From Dermanyssus gallinae (Eukaryota > Arthropoda > Arachnida > Mesostigmata > Dermanyssidae): DNA of 64,000 nucleotides. Below the pieces are notes generated by a model, which saw only the letters and a list, made by a program, of their open reading frames with translations, was not told the origin of the DNA and made no database searches. Below, one piece after another: positions 1 to 11,479 of this stretch. The stretch is taken from NCBI GenBank assembly GCA_003439945.1, contig QVRM01002107.1:46075-110074 (forward strand). Reading direction: 5' to 3'. Made by a program: the position numbers and the translations under genes. Each line of letters begins with the position of its first letter. Within the stretch, counting starts at the first letter, position 1.

Positions 1-1856
1 CGTTTTTATAGTCGTTTGCTACACTGTGAATTGTGCAGTTCAGGTGACCTTCGATGACGAGTTGGTATGGTCAGATTTAAATCCGACCTACAGGACTTTA
101 CTATGTCTGTCACTTTAGCAACGTTAAAGGATGGAAATAGGTAGAATGCAGCTGGATCTTTCTGACAAAAGCACTACACTATATTGGTCCTGCCACATAC
201 ACTGCTTAGATGGCAATCCTTCTTGGATACCTAAATACAGCCGTGATACCACTACAGTAACAGCGCAAATCCTTTCCGCAGGGCAAGGAGGACATTGTCT
301 ACAAACTTAAGCATGTCGAGCAGTTACGTATCCAATGCACCGTTTAATTCTGCACCCGTGTATGAAAAGCCGCTCGCATACCACGTTGTCCTTGATCAGT
401 TATTTTACCCTCTGGCCACCAGGAGTAACAACACTTTTGTTGGCCATCCTCTCATAGGGCAGGACACTCGCGCAACTTAGTACCAACAAAATCGCTTTTG
501 GCCGGAAGCATTCTATCCGTCAAGCATTTAGCACAACGCGATTTACGGCACCTTTTGTTTCGAATGTGTAACGTAAACACGAGTAGCACTGTGGTGCTAT
601 GCGGCTAAGTTAGCCATAGCGACTGCTGACATCCGATCGCCCTCGACTCCTGTTACGAATCTCAAATAATTCATCCAACTAATTAATTCATCACAACCAT
701 AGTCAGTTGCTGTTGCTTGTTCTTCAGGTTCAGAGAGCCGGATGGAGCTGTCTTACTGGTCTCTTGCTACTCGATCTACCGGTGTACTCGATTCGTCGTC
801 ATCAACAGCGTCAACTGCATATGATTCCGGGTAGTTTACTGGACGCGTCTGAACTAACACAGCAACTCGCTCGTTGAGCTCTATGCATGCAGATCGCAGG
901 GCAACTAGGTGCTTTGGCATCAAGCCCGGCCAGCTGACTGGAAAACATTAATCGTTAGCTCGCGCTAGATTTGCACACTTGCATGTTGTAAACCGCGCAG
1001 GCACGAGATCAACACACTGCCTCGGTCACAGATAACAATAAGGTTTTGTCCGATTGAAGTGGAAGCTCACAATTGGTGCATGCGAACATGTTGCTGCGGT
1101 GAACAGCTGGATATGGTGCCTTGAAAATGTTTCATATAAACCTAAAGAAAGGCCTTTGCATTTGGAGATCGCCACCGTCGTTTACGAGCGGCTTCAGGGT
1201 TAACCCAGTGATGGTTACAACAGAATCAGAAAGGGTAACCGGGCCCCATTGTCTGCCTAGAGTTTGTCCCATTTAGATGTCTATTGCGGGCCGGTACCAA
1301 TACACTGTTCCATAATACGTAAAGAGAGTTTTAAAATGTTTAAACTTTTTTTCTAACATAAAATGTGTTTTTCATACGTTGTTTGACAAGATTTACGACT
1401 GCACAATCTTTGATCGCTCGCAACGCAACTCAGTCAGCGAGACAAAACCATTAGGTACTGTACGTGTGTATGCATATTAATCTGACACCACCTAGAGAAT
1501 CAGTTCCCCTTATACCATAATATAAATCTTAACGCTTATACGCGTTTTGTTTGCTCGATCGCTAGAAATCACATAACGGTCGAAGGGTAACAGATAGAGA
1601 AAGAAAAGGAGAAAGAGCGATGTCAAATTATTGCATCTCTTGGTCGCCAAATTCTCTAGTACCGTCCACGCTCCCAGCAATGTCGTCGCTGGCACCACGA
1701 CCACCCCCACCACCCCGACCATCACCGTCATCAGCATTTTCAATTTCTCCACAACTATATCTTCCACGCTCCCAACTAATATATACTCAAGGTATGTGAG
1801 GTGAATATATTAATACTTCGAGGGAACGCTGGACTTTGCTCGTGCTACCCATTTCG
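1..1856. other. no recognisable feature
   Basis: Moderately AT-rich unique-looking sequence. I found no domain-bearing reading frame, tRNA-like boxes or long repeat. ORFs are under 90 codons with no family resemblance; the one on the minus strand at 1510-1767 is Val-rich because of a GGT/GTG-type tract. Confidence 0.5.
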
Positions 1857-1912
1857 CTCTCTGTCTCTCTCTTTCTGTCCTCCTTCTTCGTATGTCTCTT
1901 TCTCTCTCTCTG
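1857..1912. repeat. (CT)n-rich polypyrimidine tract
   Basis: Interrupted CT dinucleotide run with occasional G and A. It lies just upstream of a GC-richer low-complexity block. Confidence 0.8.
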
Positions 1913-2760
1913 ACCCGCTCGCTCTTGCTTGCCAAACTTTTCAAGCATCTTTCTCTCGCTTACTTGCAGCAATCAGTATCCACAAATGCTTGTTTTAGTT
2001 TCTTGTAAAACTTCACCACCACCGTCCGGGGTGGCCGGGGGCCGGCGACACCAACAAGCCGCTAGTCAATCAGTCACTCAGCGCCCAGCGTGGTTGGTGG
2101 TGGTGGTTGGTGCGCGACTTCGTCCCCCAGCCCGTGACGAGAGGACGAAACTGGAGCAAGCAGGAGAAGAGGGGGAGTGGGAAGTAGGAGAAGGGGGTTG
2201 GGAAGTAGGAGAAGGGGGGGTAGGAAGTAGGAGAAGGGGGGAAGGAAAAAAAAAAGAGAAAGTCCTTCGGGCCCAACGTTTTCTTCTTCTCTCTCGCCCT
2301 GTTCCTCCTACCGCCGCTGCTGCTGCTTATGCTTCGCACAGCCAGGATCCATCCCGGCGGGGTGTTGTTGGGTGCATACACTTACTGGCAGTTGTGGGGT
2401 TCTGCGGCTGCTGCTACTGCTGCCATTGCCACAGCCACTGACCACTTACCTACCAACCACCCATCCGCCCTGTTGCTGCTGCCGCTGCTTCTGAGGAACA
2501 CCATAGATGGAAGATACGGTGGCCACCACCATCGTTGTGTGACGACGATAAGACAGCGCGTAGAGGCGGCCGTGGCAGAAGCCATTGCTAGCATCCTTCG
2601 TGCCTTCACCGCGTGGGGTTCATCTGACCGATCTCAACTGAATCACCGCTGACTGACTGACGGACCGATTGATCCATCGATCGAGCGATTGAAGGCCCAG
2701 CCGGCCGGCCGCCCATCGCGGCGAGGACGCGCGTACGTGCGTCGAACCAAGTAGAGCAGC
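1913..2760. other. GC-rich low-complexity island
   Basis: GC-richer than the flanks, with clustered short motifs (CCACCACC, GCTGCTGCT, GGGGAG). Overlapping ORFs on both strands have strongly biased composition and no recognisable domain. It could be an untranslated first exon or promoter-proximal region, but no TATA box, initiator or splice pair can be assigned with confidence. Confidence 0.35.
2160..2245. repeat. 21-22 bp purine-rich minisatellite
   Basis: The core GAAGTAGGAGAAGGGGG starts at 2181, 2202 and 2224, so the period is 21 then 22 bp. The plus strand is G-rich with runs of four to seven G. Translated, it gives repeated Glu-Val-Gly-Glu-Gly, which explains the 170-codon ORF here; I do not regard that as a gene. 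Confidence 0.85.
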
Positions 2761-2819
2761 AAAGTGGCGCGACTGGGGACTGCCATTACAACGAGCTGGG
2801 GAGGTGGGGGACTTTGGTG

Positions 2820-3340
2820 GTTTGTGTTATCGCTTCAGACTCTTCTTCTTCTTTTTCCTCTTCTTTTTCGTCTTGATGAAGTCGCTGTCGTCGGTCGTTA
2901 TTGTTGTTGTGGAGTCGATTTATTCTTCATAGAAAGCAGTTTTATTCGCGTTGACGTTGTCGTTACCTTCGCTCGTATTGGTGCTCGTAGCCCTCTGTCG
3001 TTGCTAGGTTACTACTTATTACTATGGCCACGTTTTTGCCGTCCTTCATTGTTTTGCTGGCCTTATCATCATAGTTGATGTTGTTGTTGTTGTGGTTGCG
3101 TAGTCAGTTACTGCTCTTGTTTCGTTAATCTTAATTCTGTTACTATTAATAATCATTATATTAATATTATTATTTATGACATCGTTATTTCTTCATGTTT
3201 ATGGTTGTTTGTTGCTGCTGCTGTTGTTTGTTGTTTTCCTCCTATTTTTGTGCTTGTACGAGAGTACTTCATCGTTATTACCTAAAATAGCATAAAATGA
3301 TGATGATGATGATGATTAATATTATTATTATTATTAAACC
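2820..3340. repeat. degenerate TTC/TTG/GTT trinucleotide block
   Basis: Long stretch of interrupted TTC, TTG and GTT units, ending in a cleaner (ATG)n followed by (ATT)n near 3297-3338. No coding potential beyond the biased repeats. Confidence 0.75.
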
Positions 3341-4553
3341 GCTCAAACGTAACTAATCGCCAAATAGGCAAGTACTATTTGACCTAAGATGCGCCCATTG
3401 GCCAACCGCCAAGCAAACCATTCGTTTACGAACACAACGTGCGATCTTCTTCTTCGCTTGCTAATGTCCCCCGGTGTCTTGTCGTTTTGACCCTTCTTTC
3501 AGAATTGCTTCTATTTTCCAGCAAAATCAGTATTAGTAGCAGGTTTTGTTCGTGTCATGAATGATGATGAAGCAACTAGCAACACTAATTAGCAGCTACA
3601 TCATTAGCGTGTGCACAGGCCATAGCGCAGTTTACACACGTTGTTTATAGTAATTGGTAAATGAAAACTACTCTAAAAAAAGTGATACGATTCAATCACT
3701 ACTAATTCAATGAGGTGGAGAGCGGCACAGTTACCCTTGATTTGTATAAGCACATGAGCCCGGCACGGGTATAGACCAAACAGTCGTTGCGGCAAGCGCT
3801 ATAGATTTCAAACAACAGAGCCAGTGGGCACGTCTAAGTAAATTTCTTATAAAGTAAATTCATATAGGTCGCAATGCGAGCCAATAAAGATTCTACCGTA
3901 TATAGGCCCCGTTCACTGTATTCGTGTAGATTTCTAGCGACCAACTGTTATAAGGAAGTATGGCCGAAATTACAGCAGCTTGTGAAATTTCAGGGGTAAC
4001 GTTTCTCGGAAACAGTGCAGCCAACCTTTCTAGGAACTCGACTGTATGTATCGGAAGTGCGTCAAACAGGCTATGTATATATAGTCTCCACTAGCCTGAC
4101 TGGCGGTGAATTAGACGATATCTGGCGCGTGACCATTCTTGTCCAGAGGAGCCCAGACCACTGACTTATACGAAGTAAGGCTATTTGTTCCAGACGAGGA
4201 TAATGACGATAATTGAGCTGCCGCGCTCGCAACGAAAAACCGGAACAGGCTCAAGGGCACGTGTAGTGGACTTATCCAATCCGCTAAAAGCTCGCGTGTG
4301 ATCAATTTAGCACTATAAAACAAACACTACGTCTGGACAGTAGCACGGGTTAGCTATTAAAGCAAAATCGGTATTGCTGTTGTTAGAAAGATGTAGCCAA
4401 GACACTTAGCTTTCGAGGGGGGCACAAACAAATGTTACGGGAGATCAAATGCGGTGTACTTATGCTCATATGCAGTACGAGTATTTGCTGTCCGTACTAC
4501 CGGGTAGGATAGAATAGAATATAAAAGCCTTTATTTATTGGATATAATGTGCA
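3341..4553. other. no recognisable feature
   Basis: No domain, repeat or RNA gene seen. A 70-codon minus-strand ORF at 4111-4323 has no family resemblance. Confidence 0.5.
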
Positions 4554-4595
4554 TTTATTTCCAGTAAATAAACGCCTTTATTTACTGGAAATAAA
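4554..4595. repeat. perfect 19-bp inverted repeat, 4-nt loop
   Basis: Two 19-base arms (4554-4572 and 4577-4595) are exact reverse complements around the loop CGCC. The arm reads TTTATTTCCAGTAAATAAA. Each arm is AT-rich and contains AATAAA or its complement, so a transcript could fold into a strong hairpin carrying a poly(A)-signal-like hexamer. It may be the fossil of two head-to-head short insertions or a small foldback element. Confidence 0.85.
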
Positions 4596-5135
4596 CGGTT
4601 GGAAGGAGGTTGGAATGCAGTGAAACGCGCGAAACCGCCTGGTTGTACGATTCTCTGGCTACATGGCAGGCAAACAAATTTACGATGATCTCAATTATTG
4701 CCATACATTTAGGTATACACATTATTTGGCTTCTGCTGTTCGCTAACACATCAGACATGCGGTCAACAAGATTAGCGCTCATAAGGTGTCATAGTGCCCG
4801 CGCGTCGTTGCTATTAAATAAAGTTGACAGCGACGAAAGGTTTATAGCAGTTGGCTTAATACCACGTGCGGATCCTTGATTTTACTTGATCTTTAACATG
4901 TACATAAAGCGTAAGACATATTGGCATTACTACACCAAAGTTTCGCGCAACATTTGCGGTAAACAATGTTGACCGAAAAAGCCATGTTTAAGACGAGGCA
5001 TTTTAAAAATCTAGCTCCATTTTCTCTGTATCAGCGGCAGATGCCGCCGACAGCGGACTTATGGACTGCTTGAACTCGGTCTCACATATAAAAATGAGGC
5101 CTATATTGGTGAATACGCTGTATGAGAGAATACAA
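4596..5135. other. no recognisable feature
   Basis: Only short ORFs on both strands with no recognisable motif. Confidence 0.5.
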
Positions 5136-5440
5136 TCAATAGCATTTTGTATTGCCGCAGAACGAGTGCTTGGATAAGTACAGTTTAATCGTCGTACAGT
5201 TTAATCGTCTATAATTTGTTGTTGAACCGTCTAAGGTTGCCTCGTATAGGGCCTCCAATGGAGGTAGGCTGGTGGGACTGTCGCTGGTAGTGACAGCGGC
5301 GGCATCACCATCAAATTTCTCGATCACGTTCTCGTGCGGCAGACGACCGAAGACGGACTCACTGAAATCCTCCAACGCCCAGAAACTGGGATCGAGCACT
5401 GTTCTCTCATCCTCATCTTGCACAAATAGGCAGAACGACG
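5136..5440 (-). CDS. candidate exon or orphan ORF, unknown function
   Basis: The minus strand is open here with non-repetitive, acidic, ordinary-looking composition (for example DPSFWALEDFSESVFGRLP), unlike the low-complexity ORFs elsewhere. A pyrimidine-rich stretch ending in GCAAG precedes the DEDER stretch and could serve as a 3' splice site. Against coding function, a perfect 16-bp tandem duplication (5178-5193 and 5194-5209) lies inside the frame near its end. The opposite strand is also open for 126 codons. I do not recognise the family. Expression data or conservation would be needed to call it a gene. Confidence 0.2.
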
Positions 5441-5599
5441 AGTTTGTATGGCATTTAGACCGCAGTTTCCAGACCGATAGCGAAGCTGTGAGCTTGGGCG
5501 CTCCAATGTGCACTCTAACCATATCCAAAAAGAGAGGCCAGTTCAGGCATACACAGACGAAACGGGGTCGCATAAATACATTCAGCCTGCAAGCCATGC

Positions 5600-7099
5600 C
5601 ATGGACAAATAGAAATTTGAGGCCAACATTTTCACTGCGACTGTTTAATTAACTAGCACCTGCCTAGACTAGCAAATAACTGTGATGCGGCATTTTAACT
5701 CCTATACGTTTTATACCTGACGAATACAGGGTTCCACCTCGGAGGATCAACTAGAACTTCTTGTAAGGAAGTTTTAAGAAAGTGCGCTGTACAAGCGGAT
5801 CCTTGCAATAACTAAATGGCAACCGTAGTGTTATAATAGTGCAGAAAATGTTTCAATCATTGCATGTTGCCTTTAGACGCTTACATCCCATTTCAATTTA
5901 GTCAATTGCACACACACACCAAACGGGTTCGTAAACTACCGCAAAATGAGTTAGTAACTCAGTTGTGCAGGAAAAATGATAGAATTGCCGCATATTTAAT
6001 GAAAACAAACGAACATACATTTGACGATACAGTTAGAGAACGTTTGAAATTGAATTGAAAAATTGGAAATAGAAAGATTTTGCAATACAGTGACCGTCAT
6101 GTTAAATACCGGGTATTGCTATGCAGAACTACATGGTGTGGATAGTACCAATATGTCTAAGAGCTACTGTGTTAATGTGGAACAGTGTGTATGAATGTGC
6201 TGTGAGCGACAAATACAAACAGCTGTGCACTTTTTGCCTGTTTAGCTGTGATGGGTGGCTAGCGGACGCGTTCAATCTCTAAACCTGTAGCTGGATTTAA
6301 TCTCACTCGAATGAGCTATGCATTCGGCAAAGGAATTTCTTCTACTCACTTGCCTGGCTGACGGCCTGAGAAGAACCATTGGGCGCCTTAGGCGTCTTCT
6401 CCTCGGTTTTGTTACCCTTTCACCGAGAGGGTCGTTCTCCAGTGCTCTTTCCACCGTGCAGCAGTTTCGTAGTGTGGCACTTAGTCAAGCACTTGTCTCG
6501 TCGTATGACCCAAGTGCCCAATTTTGTTGTGAGCACCTCGTTAACAAAAGAAGGCTGATACCGAGTGTGGTAGTTGATTACGCGGGCCTCACGAGACCGA
6601 TGTCAAGGTGAAGTCTGAACAATCGGCCAACGAGCCCCGTGGATGCGTTGCCTGTTCCTGAATTGGAACACTGGCTGCAATAATAGATGGCAATTGTTTT
6701 CTTGCCTAAATCAATTGGTGCGTGGCCAGTCGTTAAATATGGTATATTAGGATTTCAAAAAAAAAAGAAACAAAAAGTGAGTTATCCTAACTGCTCTTTT
6801 CTGAAAAGAAATTTAGCAGTCTTTACAAAGGGCGTTTCTGACCACTACTCTCGTTAAATGTATCTGTTAGTCTTACAAGAAGGTAGCTCAACAGGAGAAT
6901 CTTAAGTAATATTTTGTTAACAGCGTGGGCTGATCTCACTTTGTCTTAGAATGATGCTGTTAACCATTTTCCGTTTAATGCAGACTTATGTGTGTACGTC
7001 TTCAATGTATGTATTAAAATGTATTATTTCACCTTTAATTATCATGTACGCAGTGCATTACACTTTAGCAATCCAGGAGACTTTGCCCGCCTGCCTTCT

Positions 7100-7103
<4 letters not shown>
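5600..7103. other. no recognisable feature
   Basis: AT-rich sequence with a few ORFs under 100 codons and none with recognisable domains. It ends at the (TA)n tract that bounds retroelement A. Confidence 0.5.
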
Positions 7104-7141
<38 letters not shown>

Positions 7142-7151
7142 TATATATATA

Positions 7152-7189
<38 letters not shown>

Positions 7190-7198
7190 TATATATAT
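7104..7198. repeat. compound (TA)n microsatellite
   Basis: Two long TA runs separated by a short TAGTTATATA...ATAACTATA interruption. It lies at the 3' side of minus-strand element A, whose last unique bases are AATAAATCATGTG. The left edge reads TTAACTATATA, a flank shared with the tracts at 9258 and 48537. Confidence 0.95.
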
Positions 7199-7281
7199 CA
7201 CATGATTTATTTACACACTAGATTGGGTAAAATATACAATAGTACGATCGATATCACTACAGTCTCGTAATGACATTAATA

Positions 7282-7919
7282 TTAAAAATCGTTCAGTGCC
7301 AGCTTTGTTAGAGAGGGGATTGCATTACACTCACTGCCATGATATCTTACACATATACCATAGCAATATTTACAAACACATGTGTCACAGGGTTTATGGC
7401 AAGCGTCTTTCTGACATAGAAGGTAATGAAAACCGTGCACAGCAAAGCGGGTGGTCATGTGCCTGTTTGTCCTGCTCGTGCCCTTCCATTCTGACCTAAC
7501 CATTGCATCTGTCATATAAAAATGTGGATCGATCTCTGCCATTCTCTTTTCATATCGCCGTATGAACTCGCTGTATGCAGGGGTGTCTGGAAGCGCAAAC
7601 TGTTTTTGACCTGTTCCACGAATAGTGGAGCATCGCATAGCAAATACGTGAGGCGGTTGTATGCTGACGTATGTAAACCTAGTACCCGCTTCAAATAAGC
7701 TGGTTTCACACGATCGAGAGCACCAAGTTGAGTCGAGCTTAGTTTTGCCCATACAAGCTGGATCCCGTATGATGCAATTGGCGCTATTTTCATATTACAT
7801 AGAGCTAGCGCTGCCTTAATCGAGAACATCTGGGGCTTCTTAAGGGTTGTCGCTGCAATCAAGGCTTTTCGAGACCTCTCCTCTACATGTGCAGCGAAGG
7901 TTTTGGCTGAGGGGATCAC
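7282..7919 (-). pseudogene. C-terminal region of element A polyprotein
   Basis: This continues from the RT domain after a frame change near 7930 and changes frame again near 7560-7600. The first part resembles the RT thumb and connection (KIAPIASYGIQLVWAKL). The last part is Cys/His-rich (CDTCVCKYCYGICVRYH), spaced like the zinc-binding tail common after non-LTR reverse transcriptases. Its exact function is unknown to me; zinc and nucleic-acid binding is inference. Confidence 0.75.
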
Positions 7920-7945
7920 TGTGATACCAAGATATGTGAACTTAT

Positions 7946-8935
7946 TTATAAGTTCAGGTCTTGTCCATTTAACCTAAGTGTATCGGTCACGGCCAGCCTG
8001 CACGCGTGCCTGAACTTCATAGCTTCTGTCTTTTGCATATTTATTTCAAGGCCTACTACGTTCACGTATGCCGACAAAGTGGCCAGCGCCTGTTGCAGAT
8101 GGTATCTGCTGCTACTGTGGAGTACCAGATCGTCGGCATACATAATTATTTTGACAGCTGGGTGTCGAGTCTGTAAACGTGTTGGTAAATCGGCTACCAG
8201 TAAACAAAAAAGCAAAGGGCTGAGATTATCGCCTTGGGCAAAGCCTGTCGTTTGTTCTATGCTTAGGTGCTCCGCTACACCGTCGTCCAAGATGATCTAA
8301 TTGGATTGTAGCACGTCCTTCATCAATGTCAGCATCCGCTTTGGTACCCCGATTTCGGCGAGTTTAAGCAGAACTCGAGTTCTTGAGCCTAAATCAAACG
8401 CGGCTCGGAAATCCACAAATACGCTGTATAAAAACAGTCTCTTTCGTGACAGGGTTTGCTCTATATCTGCAAGGAGGATTGCACATGCAGTTAGTGTTGA
8501 CCTCTGCGCACGAAAGCCATGTTGTTCGTCTGGTAATGCCTTTTTGTATTCGACGAGCGACGTTAGACGAGCGGCTAGGAGGTTTGCAAGCAGTTTGTAA
8601 GCGCAGCTTTTCTTGGCAATGCCCCGCCAAGAAGAGGGCTCGGTCCGCGGTCCCTTGCCCTTTGGAATAAGTGCCATAACGCACTGTCTCCACGCTGATG
8701 GTAGTTAACCGTTGTAAATGCACCTATTAAAAAGCGCGGTCCAGTGTGCGGTCATTGTGACTGCCTGCTGCAGATGCTCATTACAGATGCCATCTGGCCC
8801 AGGTGCTTTGTTTCTCGGGAGTTGACGCAGTGCCTCCGCCACTTCTTGGACGGTGAAGTATTCGTCCAGTTGAGTTCTCCATTTCAGATCCTCTTCTGAC
8901 CAGACCGACATGAGAGTAGGCACTGCTTTTGGCAC
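7946..8935 (-). pseudogene. reverse transcriptase domain of element A
   Basis: RT motifs are seen in order. RNKAPGPDGI is at the N-terminal side (about 8790). A finger region contains LIPKGKG and SWRGIA. Motif A is FVDFRAAFDLGSR, motif B is GFAQGDNLSPLLF, and motif C is MYADDLVLH, with the YADD codons at 8129-8140. The catalytic aspartates are therefore present. All of this lies in one minus frame interrupted by a TAA near 8702 (after CIYNG) and another stop near 8294 (after LQSN). The product would have copied element RNA onto target DNA; this copy cannot be translated intact. Confidence 0.9.
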
Positions 8936-9253
8936 TGTGTCATGTGAGCTGAGGATCGATCTAATGGGGCCATAGAGTACATCGCTTTCAATTGGACATG
9001 CAGACCTCCCCTCCGAGGTGTTACGGAGCTACAAATATGGATTTTGTTCGGTCTTCTGAAGCAGTCGAGTCTCCAGTTGTTGCTCGTGTTGCCTTTTAGC
9101 ATTCCGCAGAGTTCTAACTCCTTTATCTTCTCCATTTCACATGCTCTGCGCATGCTTTGAGTGCTCGGGTGAAGAGTTTATTGTAGTTTTCTACATCTTG
9201 CTCTGTTCTTTCGATGCCAAGAACTTCTACGGCTTCTTGTAGGCGGTCCGCTT

Positions 9254-9257
<4 letters not shown>

Positions 9258-9318
<61 letters not shown>
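9258..9318. repeat. (TA)30 microsatellite between elements A and B
   Basis: Pure TA tract. On the minus strand, element B ends in CTTAATAAATCAT and runs into this tract. The tract is followed by TAGTTAAAG, where element A sequence starts. The tract is thus both the 3' tail of B and the 5' boundary of A. Confidence 0.95.
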
Positions 9319-9321
<3 letters not shown>

Positions 9322-9960
9322 TTATTAAGAATGCAAATGGAGCTACAATTGTCTCCCGCAAACGTGTGCACTAGGATATTACTCGTATAGAGTGGGTTGG
9401 GACTATATACTATTAGACCTAAAGCCAAATGCCTAACGCTGCTGGTAAAATCTCATGCGTTGCAAATTGCACAGTTTGCACGTAAAATAATTACAAAGAT
9501 CTTAAAAATCAGTACGGCGACAAAGCTTATGATAGAATTCCTGAGGGGAGTGGCGTGTCAGGAGATGTACATTTTTCGATAGCCGCTTTTACGCACTGTT
9601 CCTCATTGCAGGCGTCCTGTAGTATACCTCCGGAAATTCTTGCATCTTTCGCTCAAAGCCACGACGAAAACAGTCAATCCATTAGGCCCGCTGTACGACG
9701 CCAACATGTGTAAGCATTCGTTTGATCGACTGTATAATACTCGATCGTCCGCGTATAGGGTGACTTCACCCTAGGGATAATGTTGCTGGATGAGTTCTGG
9801 TAGATCACAGAGCACGACCGATAATAAGATGTAGTTTACAAGAACGGTTGGCGTTCACAGACGCCGTAATCTAGAGTGACCGAATTTGTTTTCAGAAGAG
9901 CCGATATGAGGTCTGTAATTCTGAAGCCCACACTTTCGAATGCAAATCGCTTTAACACTT
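9319..9960 (-). mobile_element. non-LTR retrotransposon B fragment with RT motif C
   Basis: Reading the minus strand from about 9950 downward gives a decayed RT. It contains a segment like GFRITDLISALLKTNSVTLD, then a degraded motif B region, then LSVVLCDLPELIQQHYP and TLYADDRVLYSRSNE, with the YADD codons at 9744-9755. The similarity ends near 9600, and about 280 bases of non-coding 3' sequence lead to CTTAATAAATCAT and the (TA)n tract. No long ORF marks it because frame changes fall on either side of the motif. The distance from YADD to the 3' end is about 430 bases, against about 930 in element A, so an internal deletion or a different family is likely. Confidence 0.75.
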
Positions 9961-10798
9961 ATACGCATACATACAACATATATGTATGTTGTTTAGAAGA
10001 GGTGGTCATGCTTGTATAGTGTTTATAGTCTTTATATATATCATGTATATACTATATGTAAACTATATATAGTTTTTATAGCCTTTCGCAAAATCCGTGC
10101 TGGCCGCGTGAAATGGTCCTTTAGGCCTCGAGGCAACAAAAAAATTTTGTCTAGAACTTAGATATTAAGCAAAATGTTGTCTGGGAATTGGATCTTCCAC
10201 GCGTGCAGTATATCGGTTGGTACATGTCTTTTTGACTGAAGAAAGTCGGATAGCGCATGAGGAGATAACACATCTACGTTATACATGTAGAATTCTTCTT
10301 AAGTACAATTCTCGGGGTCTTCATCTACCGTGTATACCTGTAGTCGCACAAGTTATATGCTATGACAATGCGACGCTTCCTACCGAATAAATGTTATAAT
10401 CTTGACCACCTTTGTATATATACATATATCAGTACAAAATCATGCGTGAGGCAAAGCTTGCTAGCATATTATTATTGGTAAGACAGTTAACCGCTATGTT
10501 TGAATATGTTTGTTGAACTCACTATAATATCTAAATAAATAACCAATTTTTTAACCAAGCGTATGCTTGTCAAACCTAGTCGTTTAAATGGAGCAATAAT
10601 GCATTACAGTCTCCCTAGAAATGATAGGCCTGGATAATGAAGCAAGGATTACACCTTGAATGTTTTTGATTAGATAGAGGGCAATGAATACAGTGTCTTA
10701 AAAGTGCCAAATGGGTGTAGCTTGTATGAAAACTGAGCCACCGTGCTCATTGCAAAGGCATTGGTTCTCTTTAGACGAATTATTATTGATTTATTATG
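9961..10798. other. no recognisable feature
   Basis: AT-rich, with short interrupted TA stretches near 10035-10080 and 10413-10430. No coding or RNA signal. Confidence 0.5.
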
Positions 10799-10918
10799 AA
10801 TACGCTTTATTCAAGGAAATGTTTAGTCTGTTAACATCAAGTTTCCTTGCAGTTGGTGCGTTACTCTCCATGGGAACATAGTGTTTAGAGTTTGTCTTGT
10901 CGCTACAAACTTTGGGAG
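10799..10918 (-). repeat. dispersed repeat family X, copy 1
   Basis: The first 90 bases or so match, in reverse complement and with roughly one difference in ten, the segment 44405-44494. Both ends are shared with a shorter copy at 44553-44603 (AATACGCTTTATT at one end, TCGCTACAAACTTTG at the other). Read on the minus strand it ends in AATAAAGCGTATT followed by an AAT-rich tail. This looks like a retroposon 3' end, which is why I give it minus orientation. Confidence 0.75.
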
Positions 10919-11440
10919 ACCAATATTATTAAGACCGATATTCTAGTCGCAGACATCCAGTACGAACACTGCGGAGATTATAAAACTTATATTGAATAAG
11001 GCACCATTACCGGCAGGGATATCTGGGTTGTGTTAGAACATTTATTTTCATCTAACTATTTTCAAAAGTTTTACAGTTAAATAATGTATTAGGGTATTTT
11101 TTATTGCGGATAACAAACCACGATATCTAAACATAGCTTGAGTGTTTACGTTGCTTCACTCTCAATTACCTATTACTCAATTCGCAGGAGCGCTCAAAGT
11201 GGGAATCGATTGTAGTTAAAACAACAAATCTCAAATCCATATGAACTTATTACATGCGTCAACGCGGTCTCTCAATCATTTGCATTGCAAAAGCTTGTGA
11301 TAGAGCACCCAGTGACTTATATTTTAATACACCTCCACACAAGGCAGTAACGGTTACAAAAGAAGCTGCAGCAAGCTCACTGAGAGATGATTAGAAGCTC
11401 TATGGACAAAACATAGGTTTGGAGTAGTTTTACCAATAAG

Positions 11441-11479
<39 letters not shown>

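Larger units (their letters stand above)
7199..9257 (-). mobile_element. non-LTR retrotransposon A, 5'-truncated and decayed
   Basis: Minus-strand element reading from 9257 down to 7199, bounded at both ends by (TA)n. The coding part begins with a pre-RT segment (about 8900-9240) and runs through an RT domain to a Cys/His-rich C-terminus. No endonuclease is present, so the copy is 5'-truncated. The 3' end carries AATAAA about 20 bases before the TA run. The RT lies in one frame broken by two stop codons, then the frame changes twice downstream. It follows element B directly, with only (TA)n between them. Clade not assigned; the C-terminal Cys-rich region is the best handle for classification. 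Confidence 0.88.

Noticed and set aside
9751..9790. CCCTAGGGATAA as a mitochondrial or nuclear large-subunit rRNA signature
   Set aside because: Only about 12 bases match; the neighbouring sequence does not continue as rRNA and instead reads as an RT fragment on the minus strand.
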